From Kluyvera sp046569695 (GTDB lineage: Bacteria > Pseudomonadota > Gammaproteobacteria > Enterobacterales > Enterobacteriaceae), in the NCBI RefSeq assembly GCF_046569695.1, contig NZ_JBKHUI010000009.1, positions 124,001 through 188,000 on the forward strand: 64,000 nt of DNA, given 5' to 3'. Of this stretch, positions 1-7,864 are shown one piece after another. Below the pieces are notes generated by a model. The model had not been told where the DNA came from. It saw only the letters and a program-made list of their open reading frames with translations, and did not search any database. Both the position numbers and the translations under genes were made by a program. Each line of letters opens with the position of its first letter. Position 1 is the stretch's first letter.

Positions 1-607
1 CCTTCGCTTTCGCGACGCCTGCCAGCGAGCCAAAACCTTCCAGGTGCGCCGCTGCCAGGTTGTTCACCAGCGCGGCTTCCGGGCGGGTCAAACTCACGGT
101 CCAGGCGATTTCGCCCTGGTGGTTGGCCCCCAGTTCAATGACCGCAAACTGATGCTCCGGCGTCAGACGCAGTAATGTCATCGGCACACCGATGTCATTG
201 TTTAGATTGCCCGCGGTATAAAGCGTGCTGCCGCACTGCCCCAGAATGGCGGCGGTCATCTCTTTCACCGAGGTTTTACCGGAAGAACCGGTCAGGGCCA
301 CCACGCGAGCAGGTACCTGCTGACGCACCCAGGCGGCCAGCTCACCGAAGGCAAGACGAGTATCACTTACCACCAGTTGCGGCAGGTCGATATCCAGCTT
401 GCGGCTGACCAGCAGCGCGCCTGCGCCGCCCTCTTTTGCCGTTTGCGCAAAATCATGCGCGTCAAAACGTTCGCCCTTCAGCGCCACAAACAGACAACCC
501 GGCGTTAATTTCCGGGTATCAGTGGTCACATCTTCAATAAGGGCATCGCTGCCACAAAGCTCGCCGTTCAGAACGTTGGCAAGCTGGCCTAGCGTTACGC
601 CAATCAT
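1..607 (-). CDS. murF: MurF, UDP-MurNAc-tripeptide--D-Ala-D-Ala ligase (5' part only)
   Basis: Cytoplasmic ATP-dependent ligase that adds D-Ala-D-Ala to UDP-MurNAc-tripeptide, the last soluble step of the peptidoglycan precursor. Only the N-terminal ~202 residues lie in the window; the gene runs off the left edge. Reading from the ATG at 607 gives MIGVTLGQLANVLNGEL, nearly the E. coli start, with the Mur-ligase N-terminal domain followed by the P-loop TGSSGKTS at residues 106-113 and the start of the central ATP-binding domain. The start codon overlaps the murE stop by four bases (ATGA), which implies translational coupling within the dcw cluster. Identification is by recognition of the family sequence; nothing looks broken in the visible part. 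Confidence 0.97.
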   Translation of the reverse strand, partial: MIGVTLGQLANVLNGELCGSDALIEDVTTDTRKLTPGCLFVALKGERFDAHDFAQTAKEGGAGALLVSRKLDIDLPQLVVSDTRLAFGELAAWVRQQVPARVVALTGSSGKTSVKEMTAAILGQCGSTLYTAGNLNNDIGVPMTLLRLTPEHQFAVIELGANHQGEIAWTVSLTRPEAALVNNLAAAHLEGFGSLAGVAKAK

Positions 608-2091
608 GCCACCACTCCCAGCAGACGCGCTGCGGTAATACGGTCGGAGTAATCGAGACGACGGTTACCCACAATCTGATAATCTTCATGGCCTTTGCCG
701 GCCACCAGCACGACGTCATCCGCTTTTGCCTGCATGATGGCGTTGGTGACCGCTTCGGCGCGGCCTTCCATCACCTTCACGTGACCGGCATCAACCATGC
801 CCGCGAGAATGTCGTTAATGATGTCACGTGGCTCTTCGGTGCGTGGGTTATCGTCGGTCACCACCACCACATCGGAAAACTCTTCGGCAATCGCGCCCAT
901 CAGCGGACGCTTGCCTTTATCGCGGTCGCCGCCGCAGCCAAAGACGCACCACAGTTTGCCGGAGCAGTGCAGACGCGCGGCCTGCAGCGCTTTTTCCAGC
1001 GCATCCGGCGTATGGGCGTAATCAACTACCACCGTCGGTTTGCCCGGCGCGCTAAACACTTCCATGCGCCCGCAAACCGGCTGTAAACGCGCTGACGTTT
1101 TCAGCAGGTCAGCCAACGGATAGCCCAGCGCCAGCAACGTAGCCAGCGCCAGCAGCAGGTTGCTGACGTTAAATGCGCCCATCAGGCGGCTTTCAATCTC
1201 GCCTTCGCCCCAGGTGGAGTCGAAGCGGATGGTCGCGCCGCTATCGTGGTAGTTCACCGTCACGGCTTTCAGCCAGCGGCCGTGGCAGTCTGGATTAATG
1301 TGACCGTCCATGGAGACCGCAACGGCATCCGGCAGACGACCTAACCAGCGACGGCCCACTTCATCGTCTGCGTTGACGATGGCCTGGCCGCAGTGGTGAG
1401 TGGAGTACAGCAGCCATTTCGCCGCTTCGTAATGCTCCATATCACCGTGGTAGTCGAGGTGATCGCGACTCAGGTTGGTAAATACCGAGGCGGCAAACTT
1501 GAGCGCTGCCACGCGGTGCTGCACCAGGCCGTGAGAGGAAACCTCCATCGCGGCAACCGTCGCACCCTGTTCAACCAGACCGGCAAGCACGTGCTGTACG
1601 TCGACCGCCGAGCCGGTGGTGTTTTCCGTTGGGATCACTTTATCCAGCAGGCCGTTACCGACCGTACCCATCACCGCGCTGGTTTCGCCAAGCCACTGGC
1701 ACCACTGTGCAATCAGCTGCGTGGTGGTGGTTTTACCGTTGGTCCCGGTCACGCCAATCAGACGCAGGCTGTCGGAAGGTTCGTGGTAAAAACGCCCGGC
1801 CAGCGCCGATAAGCGCTCGTTTAACTGGCTGAGGTAGATAACCGGCACGCCGTGCATCTCGCGGATTTCACCGTCGGTTGCCTCATCTTTTGCCTCGGCT
1901 ATAACAGCAGCGACACCTTGCGCAATTGCCTGCGGGATATAACGACGCCCGTCCGCCTGATGACCTACTACCGCTACGAACAGATCGCCCGATGCAGCCA
2001 CACGGCTGTCGAGCGTCATCTCTCGCAGTACTCGCTCCGGCGCATTTGGCACCCACGGAGCGAGAAGGTCGCGCAAATTACGATCTGCCAC
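604..2091 (-). CDS. murE: MurE, UDP-MurNAc-Ala-Glu--meso-diaminopimelate ligase
   Basis: Cytoplasmic ligase that adds meso-diaminopimelate to UDP-MurNAc-L-Ala-D-Glu. The 495-residue product has the E. coli length. The ATP-binding P-loop GTNGKTTT is at residues 116-123, and the DNPR signature that recognises meso-DAP (rather than lysine) is present near residue 413, followed by the C-terminal ligase domain. The start at MADRNLRDLL matches the family. It overlaps the end of ftsI by 14 bases and the start of murF by 4, so it sits inside one leftward dcw operon. No unusual residues noted. Confidence 0.98.
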   Translation of the reverse strand: MADRNLRDLLAPWVPNAPERVLREMTLDSRVAASGDLFVAVVGHQADGRRYIPQAIAQGVAAVIAEAKDEATDGEIREMHGVPVIYLSQLNERLSALAGRFYHEPSDSLRLIGVTGTNGKTTTTQLIAQWCQWLGETSAVMGTVGNGLLDKVIPTENTTGSAVDVQHVLAGLVEQGATVAAMEVSSHGLVQHRVAALKFAASVFTNLSRDHLDYHGDMEHYEAAKWLLYSTHHCGQAIVNADDEVGRRWLGRLPDAVAVSMDGHINPDCHGRWLKAVTVNYHDSGATIRFDSTWGEGEIESRLMGAFNVSNLLLALATLLALGYPLADLLKTSARLQPVCGRMEVFSAPGKPTVVVDYAHTPDALEKALQAARLHCSGKLWCVFGCGGDRDKGKRPLMGAIAEEFSDVVVVTDDNPRTEEPRDIINDILAGMVDAGHVKVMEGRAEAVTNAIMQAKADDVVLVAGKGHEDYQIVGNRRLDYSDRITAARLLGVVA

Positions 2092-3847
2092 CTGTACCCT
2101 CGCCTTGATTCGTTACTAATTCACTTTTATCGCCGCCCGTTGCTAGCGCATCCGGCTCAATGTTCATCGTGCGCAGTACGCCGCCCATGATGGCACCAAA
2201 GACCGGCGCGGAAACGGCGCCACCGTAGTATTTACCCGCCTGCGGGTCGTTGATCACCACCACCAGCGCAAAGCGCGGCTGGCTGGCTGGCGCAACGCCC
2301 GCGGTGTAAGCAATGTATTTGTTGATATAGCGCCCATCCGGGCCGACTTTTTTCGCCGTACCGGTTTTAATCGCGATACGGTAGCCTTTAATCGCCGCTT
2401 TCACGCCGCCGCCGCCAGGCAGCGCGACGCTTTCCATCATATGAACGACGGTACGGACGATAGATTCCGGGAAGATACGCTCACCGGGAACCGGCGGGTC
2501 AACTTTGGTTATCGACAGCGGGCGGTAAATCCCGTAGCTGCCAATCGTTGCGTAGACACGCGCTAACTGTAACGGCGTTACCATTAGCCCGTAGCCGAAA
2601 GAGAAGGTGGCCCTCTCTATGTCAGACCACCGTTGTTTTTGAGGATATAAGCCACTGCGTTCTCCGACCAACCCCAAATTGGTCGCTTTTCCCAGCCCAA
2701 AACGTGAGTAAGTATCTACTAACGCTGAGGACGGCATCGCTAACGCCAGTTTGGAAACACCGACGTTACTCGACTTCTGTAGAACCCCGGTCAGGGTCAA
2801 TTCGCTGTAGCGCGCCACGTCTTTGATTTCGTGGCCGTTAATACGGTAAGGAATGGTATTCAGCACGGTGTTTTCGCGAACTACGCCGCGCTGTAACGCG
2901 GTCATCACCACCATCGGTTTCACCGTGGAGCCCGGTTCAAACACGTCGGTGATGGCTCGGTTACGCATGGTGTCTTTCGCCGTGCCGGTAAAATTGTTCG
3001 GGTTGTAGGACGGGCTATTGGCCATCGCCAGCACTTCACCCGTGCTTACGTCAACCAGCACGGCGCTACCGGATTCCGCTTTGTTAAACGCCACGGCGTT
3101 GTTCAGTTCGCGGTAGACCAGCGCCTGAAGGCGCTCATCAATGCTCAGCGCCAGGTTGTGCGCCGCCTGGCTGTCGGTTGAGGAGATATCTTCAATCACC
3201 CGGCCATAGCGGTCTTTACGCACGATACGCTCGCCCGGTTGGCCGGTGAGCCACTTGTCGAAGCTCTTCTCAACCCCTTCAATACCCTGGCTGTCAACGT
3301 TGGTGAAGCCGATGAGGTGAGCAGTTACTTCTCCGGATGGATAGTAACGGCGCGACTCTTCGCGAAGATAAATCCCCGGCAGCTTGAGTTTTTTGATGTA
3401 ATCGGCCATATCAGGGTTAACCTGACGCGCCAGATAGATAAAGCGCATGCGCGGGTTGGTGTTGATACGGTTTGCCAGCTGGTCCAGCGGAATGTTCAGC
3501 GCATCCGCCAGCGCTTTCCAGCGGTTGTTTAGCATCACGCCGCCCGCTTCATGCAGTTCTTTCGGGTCGGCCCAAATCGCTTTTACCGGCACGCTCACCG
3601 CCAGCGGACGACCGGAGCGGTCGGTTATCATACCGCGAGAGGTGGAAACCTGCTGAACGCGCAGGGAACGCATGTCACCTTCACGCACCAGCTTATCCGG
3701 GGCAATAATTTGTAGCCAGGCCGCACGTCCCAACAGGAACGCAAGCGCCAGAAAAATACAGCCGCAAAGCAACGCAAAACGCCAACCGATAAAGTTGGCC
3801 TGTTCTTCCTGACGTTTTGGCTTAAGCGTTTTTGCCGCTGGTTTCAT
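2078..3847 (-). CDS. ftsI: FtsI (PBP3), septal peptidoglycan transpeptidase
   Basis: Division-specific class B penicillin-binding protein, anchored in the inner membrane and cross-linking septal peptidoglycan with FtsW. From the ATG at 3847 it is 589 residues. It has a cytoplasmic N-terminus, one membrane segment (about residues 23-42), a pedestal domain, then the transpeptidase domain with S307-T-V-K310, S359-S-N361 and KTGT near 494. An upstream in-frame TTG at 3856 would add three residues, but the ATG matches the family start and has AAGGA upstream. The loop after P333 carries YRIN once, so the inserted duplication linked to reduced beta-lactam affinity in some E. coli strains is absent. 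It follows ftsL by 15 bases. Confidence 0.97.
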   Translation of the reverse strand: MKPAAKTLKPKRQEEQANFIGWRFALLCGCIFLALAFLLGRAAWLQIIAPDKLVREGDMRSLRVQQVSTSRGMITDRSGRPLAVSVPVKAIWADPKELHEAGGVMLNNRWKALADALNIPLDQLANRINTNPRMRFIYLARQVNPDMADYIKKLKLPGIYLREESRRYYPSGEVTAHLIGFTNVDSQGIEGVEKSFDKWLTGQPGERIVRKDRYGRVIEDISSTDSQAAHNLALSIDERLQALVYRELNNAVAFNKAESGSAVLVDVSTGEVLAMANSPSYNPNNFTGTAKDTMRNRAITDVFEPGSTVKPMVVMTALQRGVVRENTVLNTIPYRINGHEIKDVARYSELTLTGVLQKSSNVGVSKLALAMPSSALVDTYSRFGLGKATNLGLVGERSGLYPQKQRWSDIERATFSFGYGLMVTPLQLARVYATIGSYGIYRPLSITKVDPPVPGERIFPESIVRTVVHMMESVALPGGGGVKAAIKGYRIAIKTGTAKKVGPDGRYINKYIAYTAGVAPASQPRFALVVVINDPQAGKYYGGAVSAPVFGAIMGGVLRTMNIEPDALATGGDKSELVTNQGEGTGGRS

Positions 3848-3862
3848 GCGTTGCAATAATCC

Positions 3863-4228
3863 TTATTTCTGTACAACAATGTTTTCTTTTGATGGATCAA
3901 CATGTTGCATCTGCAACTTTTCGGTAGCTATGCGTTCGACACGACTATGATCGCCAAGAGCATTCTCTTCGAGGATCAGGTTTCGCCACTCAATGTCTAA
4001 CGCATCGCGCTCCAGCACCAACTGTTCTCGTTGGGCCGTTAACAGGCGGGTATGGTGGGCGGTCGTCACCACCGTTACCGCCGTGACAATGATGCAAATG
4101 AACAGACAGAGTGGCAGCTTCCCGAATTGCAAAAGGTCGTCGCGAATAACGCCAGGCAAGGCATGGCGCTCGCCGTTTCCTAACGACCCGGTTACTTTGC
4201 TTAGGGCTTCTGTCACTCTGCCGATCAT
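3863..4228 (-). CDS. ftsL: FtsL, cell division protein
   Basis: Bitopic inner-membrane protein of the FtsQLB complex that activates septal peptidoglycan synthesis by FtsWI. The 121 residues match the E. coli length: a cytoplasmic tail of about 35 residues, a membrane segment near residues 38-57 (LPLCLFICIIVTAVTVVTT), then a periplasmic coiled coil starting at about HTRLLTAQREQL. The start codon overlaps the rsmH stop by four bases. It lies between rsmH and ftsI as in all enterobacterial dcw clusters. The product closely follows the known sequence, so confidence is high despite the small size. Confidence 0.97.
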   Translation of the reverse strand: MIGRVTEALSKVTGSLGNGERHALPGVIRDDLLQFGKLPLCLFICIIVTAVTVVTTAHHTRLLTAQREQLVLERDALDIEWRNLILEENALGDHSRVERIATEKLQMQHVDPSKENIVVQK

Positions 4229-5166
4229 GCGTTCGTCCTTTCTGCAATACGCAGTACTGAACTACGGGCACGCGGATTCTCTGCCACTTCATCTTCGCCC
4301 GGCATCAACTTGCCTAGCGCTCGTAAATGACGGCCACCCAGCTTCCTGAGTTGCTCTTCGGTCATCGGGATCCCCGCTGGAACCTGTGGACCGCGGCTTT
4401 GCTCACGCATAAAGCGTTTCACAATGCGGTCTTCCAGCGAATGGAAGCTGATAATCGACAGCCGCCCACCCGGGGCCAGCACGCCAAGCGAGCTTTTTAG
4501 CGCTTGCTCTATCTCCTCCAGCTCACTATTCACCCAAATGCGCACCGCCTGGAAGGTACGGGTTGCGGGGTGTTTGAATTTGTCTTTCACCGGCATGGCC
4601 GCTGCGATAACTTCCGCCAGCTCTTTGGTGCGGGTCATCGGCTGCTCGCGATTACGCTCGACAATGGCGCGAGCGATACGTTTCCCAAAGCGTTCTTCGC
4701 CAAAGGTTTTAATCACCCAGGCAATATCCGCTTCTTCTGCCGTTTGCAGCCATTCAGCTGCTGACTGACCGCGGGTTGGGTCCATACGCATGTCCAGCGG
4801 GCCATCGCGCATAAAGGAGAAACCACGTTCAGCATCATCAAGCTGCGGTGAAGAAACGCCAAGATCGAGAAGGATACCGTCGATCTTGCCGACAAGGTCG
4901 CGCTCGGCAACGTAGTCCGCCAGCGCAGAGAAAGGGCCATGTACGATGGAAAAGCGTGGATCATCGATGGTCTTCGCCACCGCAATCGCTTCTGGATCGC
5001 GATCGATCGCAATCAAACGCCCCTGCTCGCCAAGCTGCGACAGAATAAGGCGCGAGTGACCACCGCGACCAAAAGTACCATCAATATAGATACCGTCAGG
5101 ACGAATATTCAGACCGTTAACGGCCTCATCCAGCAGTACCGTGGTGTGTTTAAAATTTTCCATCAT
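4225..5166 (-). CDS. rsmH: RsmH, 16S rRNA (cytosine-1402-N4)-methyltransferase
   Basis: S-adenosylmethionine-dependent methyltransferase (formerly MraW) acting on C1402 of 16S rRNA in the small subunit decoding centre. The 313 residues equal the E. coli length. The SAM-binding segment is DGTFGRGGHS at residues 29-38, followed by the helical insertion domain typical of the family and the conserved ISFHSLEDRIVK stretch in the C-terminal third. It is the second gene of the dcw operon, two bases after mraZ and overlapping ftsL by four. Start MMENFKHTTV matches the family; the second Met is a conceivable alternative. Confidence 0.97.
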   Translation of the reverse strand: MMENFKHTTVLLDEAVNGLNIRPDGIYIDGTFGRGGHSRLILSQLGEQGRLIAIDRDPEAIAVAKTIDDPRFSIVHGPFSALADYVAERDLVGKIDGILLDLGVSSPQLDDAERGFSFMRDGPLDMRMDPTRGQSAAEWLQTAEEADIAWVIKTFGEERFGKRIARAIVERNREQPMTRTKELAEVIAAAMPVKDKFKHPATRTFQAVRIWVNSELEEIEQALKSSLGVLAPGGRLSIISFHSLEDRIVKRFMREQSRGPQVPAGIPMTEEQLRKLGGRHLRALGKLMPGEDEVAENPRARSSVLRIAERTNA

Positions 5167-5168
5167 AT

Positions 5169-5627
5169 TTATAAGGACAAATCCTGCAATCGCTCCGACA
5201 GCGCCCCTGAAGCAGATTGCTCAGCGTCGATATCTTCCTTGACCTGTTGATACCAGGCCGTTTCATCCCACAGTTCAAATTTGTTGAACTGCCCGACCAG
5301 CATCACTTCTTTGGTCAATCCGGCGTGTTGCCGTAGAACCGGCGCAATCAACAATCGCCCGGCATTATCCATCTGGCATTCGCTGGCATGTCCTAACAGC
5401 AATCGCTGTACGCGACGCTCAACGGGATTCATGCTCGACAAACGCGAGAGTTTTTGCTCGATAATTTCCCATTCAGGCAGAGGATAAAGCAGCAGGCAGG
5501 GGTGATGAATGTCAATGGTACAAACCATTTGACCGGTAGCGCTCTCAACTAGCTGGTCCCGATATCGGACAGGGACGGCTAAGCGCCCTTTGCTGTCGAG
5601 ATTGACTAACGTTGCCCCCCGGAACAT
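5169..5627 (-). CDS. mraZ: MraZ, transcriptional regulator of the dcw cluster
   Basis: Ring-forming DNA-binding protein with two SpoVT/AbrB-like domains, which represses its own promoter and the downstream division genes in E. coli. The start was set at MFRGATLVNL (152 residues) because this matches the family. The longer reading frame from 5663 would run through the MraZ operator boxes. The two domains are seen as two similar blocks, the first with LDSKGRLAVP and the second with DNAGRLLIAP. It is the first gene of the leftward dcw operon; its promoter and three operator boxes are listed separately. Confidence 0.96.
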   Translation of the reverse strand: MFRGATLVNLDSKGRLAVPVRYRDQLVESATGQMVCTIDIHHPCLLLYPLPEWEIIEQKLSRLSSMNPVERRVQRLLLGHASECQMDNAGRLLIAPVLRQHAGLTKEVMLVGQFNKFELWDETAWYQQVKEDIDAEQSASGALSERLQDLSL

Positions 5628-5645
5628 GCCAGCTTCACCCCCGAT

Positions 5646-5670
5646 TACCACTTTACCCCACAAATTCCCA
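5646..5670 (-). promoter_or_regulatory. MraZ operator: three TGGGN-like boxes
   Basis: On the minus strand TGGGA (5666-5670), TGGGG (5656-5660) and TGGTA (5646-5650) follow each other with 5-base spacers, just upstream of mraZ. This is the known MraZ target architecture (direct TGGGN repeats spaced by five). The third box deviates at one position. Autoregulation by MraZ is inferred from family knowledge. Confidence 0.85.
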
Positions 5671-5679
5671 CTTTAAGGA

Positions 5680-5708
5680 GTTTACGGAGCAGAGGAAAAG
5701 CTTGTCAA
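5680..5708 (-). promoter_or_regulatory. Pmra promoter of the dcw cluster
   Basis: Minus strand: -35 TTGACA at 5703-5708, 17-base spacer, -10 GTAAAC at 5680-5685, directly before the MraZ boxes. The -35, spacer and -10 resemble the E. coli Pmra promoter, which drives most of the division and cell-wall genes. Confidence 0.82.
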
Positions 5709-6220
5709 GCCAGCATGAATGCCAACAGAGTCCAAAAAACCACTATTTGCGGCCGACAATAGCCCTGATTAATAATTATCCAACAGACGAGGCAAATTAA
5801 CGCCATGAATACCCGTAAGAAAAATAGAGGCTGATTCACATGCCGTTAACGCGACTTAATATCATCAAAAGAATATATAAAGTGTCAGTTTGCGACGCGA
5901 GCGGCATTTTAGGACATTCTGTTCCTCGTTAACAGTCCCTCTGGCGCGCCCTTGCAACGAATTCGGAGCAGAGAGATTGCTCATTCTGGTAGGTAAGCTA
6001 TGAAGTGTTTGTTATTTCGGCAATCCGCTGCGAGAATGTAACAAAATAATACACAAATAATTTAATTTTACTTTGTGTTCACATTATTAAGCACTATTCC
6101 GCGATCTTAGCGGGGTAATTAAATAGAGGGCTAACCAAAATGGAGAATTATCTTAATTAAGATTTGAAAGGCTTTTTTTGTTCAATGAAGGCCACTATTC
6201 GCAGCCTTCACTGAAAGAGC
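5709..6220. other. Intergenic region between cra and the dcw promoter
   Basis: About 510 bases between Pmra and the cra stop codon. It is more AT-rich than the flanking genes, notably at 6040-6180. No open reading frame with a credible ribosome-binding site, no tRNA and no clear rho-independent terminator was seen. E. coli has a gap of similar size here. Additional mraZ promoters could lie here but none was convincing by eye. Confidence 0.6.
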
Positions 6221-7225
6221 CTATCGACGGCTCAGGCTACCGCGACGATAAAGATTACGACGGATACGGCTCAAGCCAGGCTTCGGCTTACGCGGTTCGT
6301 CGAGGCTTGCCAGCACAATCTCCAGCACGCGTTCGGCAACATCACGGTGGCGCTGGGCAACCGCAAGCACCGGACACTGCAGGAAATCGAGCAGTTCATT
6401 ATCGCCAAAGGTCGCAATCGCTAGATCGGTCGGCAGCTTGCCTTCACGACGCAACGTCACGTCCATCACCCCTTGCAACAGCGCAAACGACGTAGTGAAC
6501 AACGCCTGCGGCATCGGATGCGTTTCCAGCCATTTTTCAAACAGCTGCGCCGCCGCTTCACGTTCGTAGCTATTCGCATACAGGAAGTGCACATCGCGCG
6601 GGTCATCTTTCCATGCGGTACGGAAGCCCTGCTCACGCAGGAAGCTCACCGACAGCTCCGGCAACGCGCCAAGGTAAAGTACGGTTTCTGCCGGGAAGGT
6701 ACGCAGTTCTGCAGCAAGCATTTCCGCATCGTCCTGGTCGGCGCCCACGACGCTGGTGAAGTGTTCGCGATCGAGCGCGCGATCAAGCGCGACAATCGGG
6801 AACGAATCATTCGCCCAACGCTGGTAGAAAGGATGCTCCGGCGGCAGCGACGTTGACACGATGATCGCATCAACCTGACGTTGCAGCAGGTGCTCAATAC
6901 AGCGCATTTCGTTATCAGGCTGATCTTCCGAGCAGGCAATCAGCAGTTGATAGCCGCGCTGGCGGGCCTGGCGTTCAAGATAGTTTGCAATGCGCGTGTA
7001 GCTGGTGTTTTCCAGATCGGGAATAACCAGCCCAATAGAACGAGTGCGTCCTGCACGCAGACCGGCGGCTACCGCGTTAGGATGGTAGTTATGCTCACGC
7101 ACAACGGCCATCACTTTTTCGACAGTCTTGTCGCTGACGCGGTACTGCTTCGCTTTGCCGTTAATCACATAGCTGGCGGTGGTTCGGGAAACACCGGCAA
7201 GCCGGGCGATTTCATCCAGTTTCAC
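6221..7225 (-). CDS. cra: Cra (FruR), catabolite repressor/activator
   Basis: LacI-family global regulator that senses fructose 1-phosphate / fructose 1,6-bisphosphate and switches between glycolysis and gluconeogenesis. The start is taken as the GTG at 7225, giving VKLDEIARLAGVSRTTASYV and 334 residues as in E. coli; the longer frame to 7261 adds 12 unconserved residues. The helix-turn-helix lies at residues 1-20, the hinge at about 45-60, and a periplasmic-binding-protein-like effector domain follows to the end. It stands alone on the minus strand between ilvH and the dcw cluster, as in E. coli. Confidence 0.97.
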   Translation of the reverse strand: MKLDEIARLAGVSRTTASYVINGKAKQYRVSDKTVEKVMAVVREHNYHPNAVAAGLRAGRTRSIGLVIPDLENTSYTRIANYLERQARQRGYQLLIACSEDQPDNEMRCIEHLLQRQVDAIIVSTSLPPEHPFYQRWANDSFPIVALDRALDREHFTSVVGADQDDAEMLAAELRTFPAETVLYLGALPELSVSFLREQGFRTAWKDDPRDVHFLYANSYEREAAAQLFEKWLETHPMPQALFTTSFALLQGVMDVTLRREGKLPTDLAIATFGDNELLDFLQCPVLAVAQRHRDVAERVLEIVLASLDEPRKPKPGLSRIRRNLYRRGSLSRR

Positions 7226-7320
7226 AATTGCCCCTTGCTTTATAAGTATAATCCGTAACATCTAAACGCAGATTGATCTCATCGGCAATAGCTTTTCTTC
7301 GCACTTATTGCTGATTTCGC

Positions 7321-7348
7321 AAAAAAAAGCCCGACTTCAGGCCGGGCT
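7321..7348 (-). terminator. Rho-independent terminator of ilvIH
   Basis: Minus strand: AGCCCGGC, loop of five, GTCGGGCT (7328-7348), then a run of eight T (7321-7328). It lies 22 bases after the ilvH stop. Strong stem and U-tract. Confidence 0.9.
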
Positions 7349-7370
7349 ACGATAAAGCGATGAGAGGTGA

Positions 7371-7862
7371 TTAACGCATAATCTTGTCGCCACGCGACAA
7401 ACCGACCACGCCGGAGCGCGCCACCTCAACAATTCTGGCGACGTCGCGCAGTGAAGCAAGGAAGGCGTCCAGCTTGTCGCTCGTCCCCGCCAGCTGCACG
7501 GTATAGAGCGATGGCGTAACGTCGATGATCTGCCCACGGAAGATTTCCGTGTTGCGCTTGACTTCGTCGCGACCATAGCCGCTGGCCTGGACCTTCACCA
7601 GCATGATTTCACGTTCAACGTGAGCGCCCTGCCCCAGCTCGTTCACCCGTAGTACGTCTACCAGCTTGTGCAGCTGCTTTTCGATCTGCTCGATGGTTTT
7701 TTCATCGCCGACCGTCTGGATAGTCATACGGGATAGCGTCGGATCGTCGGTCGGTGCGACGGTCAGACTTTCAATGTTGTAACCGCGTTGCGAAAAGAGG
7801 CCAATCACGCGCGACAGCGCGCCGGACTCGTTTTCCAGTAATACAGATAATATCCGGCGCAT
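7371..7862 (-). CDS. ilvH: IlvH, acetolactate synthase III regulatory subunit
   Basis: Small subunit of acetohydroxyacid synthase III, giving valine feedback control and full activity to IlvI in the valine/isoleucine/leucine pathway. The start at MRRILSVLLENES gives 163 residues, the E. coli length; the frame could extend to 7892 but would overlap ilvI further. An N-terminal ACT domain (about residues 2-76) contains the valine site region with GLFSQRGYNIES, followed by the C-terminal ACT-like domain. It lies two bases after ilvI, so the two are co-translated from one mRNA ending at the terminator after it. Confidence 0.97.
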   Translation of the reverse strand: MRRILSVLLENESGALSRVIGLFSQRGYNIESLTVAPTDDPTLSRMTIQTVGDEKTIEQIEKQLHKLVDVLRVNELGQGAHVEREIMLVKVQASGYGRDEVKRNTEIFRGQIIDVTPSLYTVQLAGTSDKLDAFLASLRDVARIVEVARSGVVGLSRGDKIMR

Positions 7863-7864
7863 AA

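Noticed and set aside
3863..5663. Possible beta-lactam or trimethoprim resistance changes in ftsI and folA
   Set aside because: ftsI has the YRIN segment once (no insertion), and folA keeps D27, L28, W30, P21 and I94. The L45 variant of FolA looks like lineage variation.
6170..6220. Hairpin GAGCC/GGCTC behind cra as a terminator
   Set aside because: Short stem and no proper U-tract on the minus strand; not strong enough to list.
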